A stretch of DNA of 64,000 bases, taken from positions 417,749 to 481,748 of the forward strand of contig NZ_JH976538.1 of NCBI RefSeq assembly GCF_000309385.1, in the 5' to 3' direction. The translations under genes and the position numbers were made by a program. This document shows, piece by piece, positions 62,307-64,000 of the stretch. The stretch comes from Nodosilinea nodulosa PCC 7104. Its GTDB lineage: Bacteria; Cyanobacteriota; Cyanobacteriia; Phormidesmidales; Phormidesmidaceae. The notes under the pieces are model-generated. The model was given only the letters and a program-made list of their open reading frames with translations, was not told where the DNA came from and searched no databases. Each line of letters opens with the position of its first letter. Position 1 is the stretch's first letter.

Positions 62307-63002
62307 ATGCTGATGGTGCTGAGAAATATTCATAAGTCCTACCGTCTGGGCACGAGCGAAATCGAGATCCTCAGGGGCATCGATCTGGATATTGACCAGG
62401 GAGACTATGTCGCCATTGTTGGCTCCTCTGGGTCAGGCAAGTCTACCCTGATGAACATTTTGGGCTGCCTCGATCGCCCCAGCCTGGGCTACTACCAGCT
62501 GGCCGGGCAAGACATTACCCAACTCCCCGACGACGATCTGGCCGATGTGCGCAACGGGCAAATTGGCTTTGTCTTTCAGCAGTTCAACCTGCTGCCCCGG
62601 CTCAGCGCCCTGGAAAATGTGATGCTGCCCATGGTCTATGCTGGCATCCCAAAACCCGATCGCCAGCAGCGGGCCGAGGCCTTGCTAGTGCAGATCGGGC
62701 TGGGCGATCGCATGGCCAATCGCCCACGTCAACTCTCTGGCGGGCAGCAGCAGCGGGTTGCCATCGCCCGCGCCCTGGTCAATCAACCCAGCTTGCTGCT
62801 AGCCGATGAGCCAACCGGCGCGCTAGACACAAAAACCACCGAAGAAACCATGGCGCTGATGACCGATCTCAACCGCCAGGGCATTACGATCGTCATCGTC
62901 ACCCACGAGCCCGAGGTCAGCGACCAGGCCAGACGAGTCATTCGAGTGCAGGACGGTGAGCTCATTAGCGATCAAGCTAACTTGCCTCAAACCGCCCTGT
63001 AG
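62307..63002 (+). CDS. MacB-type ABC transporter ATP-binding protein
   Basis: 231 residues from MLMVLRNIHKSYRLGTSEIE; GGAG lies before the ATG. Walker A GSSGSGKSTLMN, Q-loop VFQQFNLLP, signature LSGGQQQR and Walker B LLLADEPTGAL are all intact. It is the ATPase of the MacA/MacB-like efflux operon and the last gene of that operon. Confidence 0.93.
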   Translation: MLMVLRNIHKSYRLGTSEIEILRGIDLDIDQGDYVAIVGSSGSGKSTLMNILGCLDRPSLGYYQLAGQDITQLPDDDLADVRNGQIGFVFQQFNLLPRLSALENVMLPMVYAGIPKPDRQQRAEALLVQIGLGDRMANRPRQLSGGQQQRVAIARALVNQPSLLLADEPTGALDTKTTEETMALMTDLNRQGITIVIVTHEPEVSDQARRVIRVQDGELISDQANLPQTAL

Positions 63003-63300
63003 ATAAATTGCACTACCTAGGCCTATCGACAATACTGCCAAGAACAGTGTTTTTCCATGTGGCGTTCATGGCATTTCTCCAAAAGATAAAATTATCAGCG
63101 CTAGCGAAGCATTTTTTGGACCGAAAGTTTCTAATTAATATAGAGATAATTTTTTGCAGTTGGATGTCAACAGGATGCCAATTGGGTAGATCTTAAACAC
63201 GTCTAAACGCCGTCGATTCTCCACAGTTTTAACATCTAACCCTGCCATAGTGGTAGGCATATTTAATTGAGACCATCTGTCCTATCCCCAATATATTGCA

Positions 63301-63696
63301 ATGACTGTATCCAACCCCAAAACTCCTGTGCACGCCAATGTTAGTCGAGAAGAATATCAGCTACTGCAAGACCTGCGACAGCGAAACCCGGCTCAGCAGC
63401 CTCTGCGCCCTCGGCTGACTATGGGCGATCGCATCTCTGACAAAGTGGCTGCCGTCATGGGGTCGTGGCCCTTCATCATTATCCAGAGCATTTTGCTCGC
63501 CTGTTGGGTGGGCCTCAACGTAGCCGCTTTTATCAAACACTGGGACCCCTATCCCTTTATCCTGCTCAATCTAATGCTGTCGTTTCAGGCGGCTTATGCG
63601 GCTCCCATCATTATGATGAGTCAGAACCGGCAGGCCTCTATCGATCGCCAGGATGCTCAGCACGACTACGAAATCAACATGAAAGCCGAGCTGGAA
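63301..63696 (+). pseudogene. DUF1003 protein truncated by ISKra4
   Basis: The first 132 codons match the protein at 49067 (REEYQLLQDLRQRNPAQQPL, VMGSWPFIIIQSILLACWVG, SFQAAYAAPIIMMSQNRQ). At MKAELE the frame enters the IS (GGGAGCATG...) and the coiled-coil tail is lost. The region 63003-63300 ahead of it holds no gene. Confidence 0.85.
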
Positions 63697-63697
63697 A

Positions 63698-64000
63698 GGG
63701 AGCATGTCAGGTTTGCAGAATTAAGCGAAAGCGTGGAGTATGTAGCTATCGTGACATCTGGTAGCGACCATGACCCCGGAGCAAAAAGCCCAGCTGCAAC
63801 CGCATCTCGATGCTATCGCTAATATCCTCTACGAAGACAGTGACCCAGCGTCGCTGCAGACCCTCGAAGCGATTGAGTTGAGGGTACGAGAGCAGATCCA
63901 AGCCCATGTGAGTCCAGAAGTGGGGCTTTTTTTATCGGTTCAGTCAGCGGTACGCAGACCGGCAAAGAACGTAAGCTCAAAAGCACCCTAGGTGAGCTGG
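63698..64000 (+). mobile_element. ISKra4-family insertion sequence, 5' part
   Basis: The left end reads GGGAGCATGTCAGGTTTGCA, matching the ends of the copy at 6907-8088 (GGG.GCAT..CAG..TTGCA). It runs off the window. Confidence 0.75.
63770..63991 (+). CDS. ISKra4-family transposase, first frame
   Basis: 73 residues, MTPEQKAQLQPHLDAIANIL, then YEDSDPASLQTLEAIELRVR, homologous to the first frame at 7761-7991 (AHALALAELLYNETDPEQVK). The catalytic frame would lie beyond the window's right edge. Confidence 0.75.
   Translation: MTPEQKAQLQPHLDAIANILYEDSDPASLQTLEAIELRVREQIQAHVSPEVGLFLSVQSAVRRPAKNVSSKAP

Overview
The window comes from a cyanobacterium. The HIP1 octamer GCGATCGC recurs throughout, and several families are typical of filamentous cyanobacteria (cyAbrB regulator, Uma2 nucleases, DUF1003, ISKra4 and IS630 transposons). 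A Leptolyngbya/Nodosilinea-like lineage is my guess; no marker here fixes it. No complete rRNA or tRNA gene was seen.

Layout. (1) 1-6.8 kb: small accessory genes (VOC fragment, sulfotransferase, truncated DUF4287 gene, two YciI proteins, protein-kinase-like protein, GNAT enzyme, large MalT-like LuxR regulator). (2) 6.8-11.1 kb: a mobile-element scar. It holds an ISKra4 copy inside a SnoaL-like remnant, a TolC-like remnant, and two inverted ~400-bp repeats, each with an excisionase-like HTH gene, around an integrase fragment and the 3' half of a tRNA-Thr gene. (3) 11.2-30.7 kb: a defence island. A DUF499 ATPase, a DUF1156 DNA methyltransferase, a PD-(D/E)XK-like protein and a PLD-SNF2 helicase look like parts of one anti-phage system. 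Between them lie a PIN gene cut by a recent IS630 insertion, a DUF6508-macrodomain protein, the DarTG toxin-antitoxin pair, and a zinc-ribbon/HTH gene next to a membrane-protein gene. (4) 31-47.9 kb: an integrated plasmid or mobilisable element with a relaxase, a MobC-like protein, a ParA-like ATPase, cyAbrB, a DUF5895 protein and a PP-loop ATPase. Its topoisomerase I gene is broken and carries an AT-rich insert with a GIY-YIG gene, an IS1634-like element and a second IS630. Eighteen tandem 12-bp repeats precede the mobilisation genes. (5) 48-64 kb: more ordinary chromosomal genes, some decaying. These are an AI-2E transporter pseudogene, a sigma-70 pseudogene with an in-frame palindromic element, a diguanylate cyclase, an APC permease, PRC-barrel, LPG-synthase-like, MarC and peptidoglycan-binding proteins, and a MacA/MacB-type efflux operon. 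The window ends in a DUF1003 gene cut by a second ISKra4 element.

The defence components probably act together: the methyltransferase marks self DNA, the DUF499 ATPase and PLD-SNF2 helicase attack or remodel foreign DNA, and DarTG gives abortive protection. This is inferred from family knowledge and gene order. Several genes carry frameshifts; whether these are real decay or assembly errors cannot be decided from the sequence alone.
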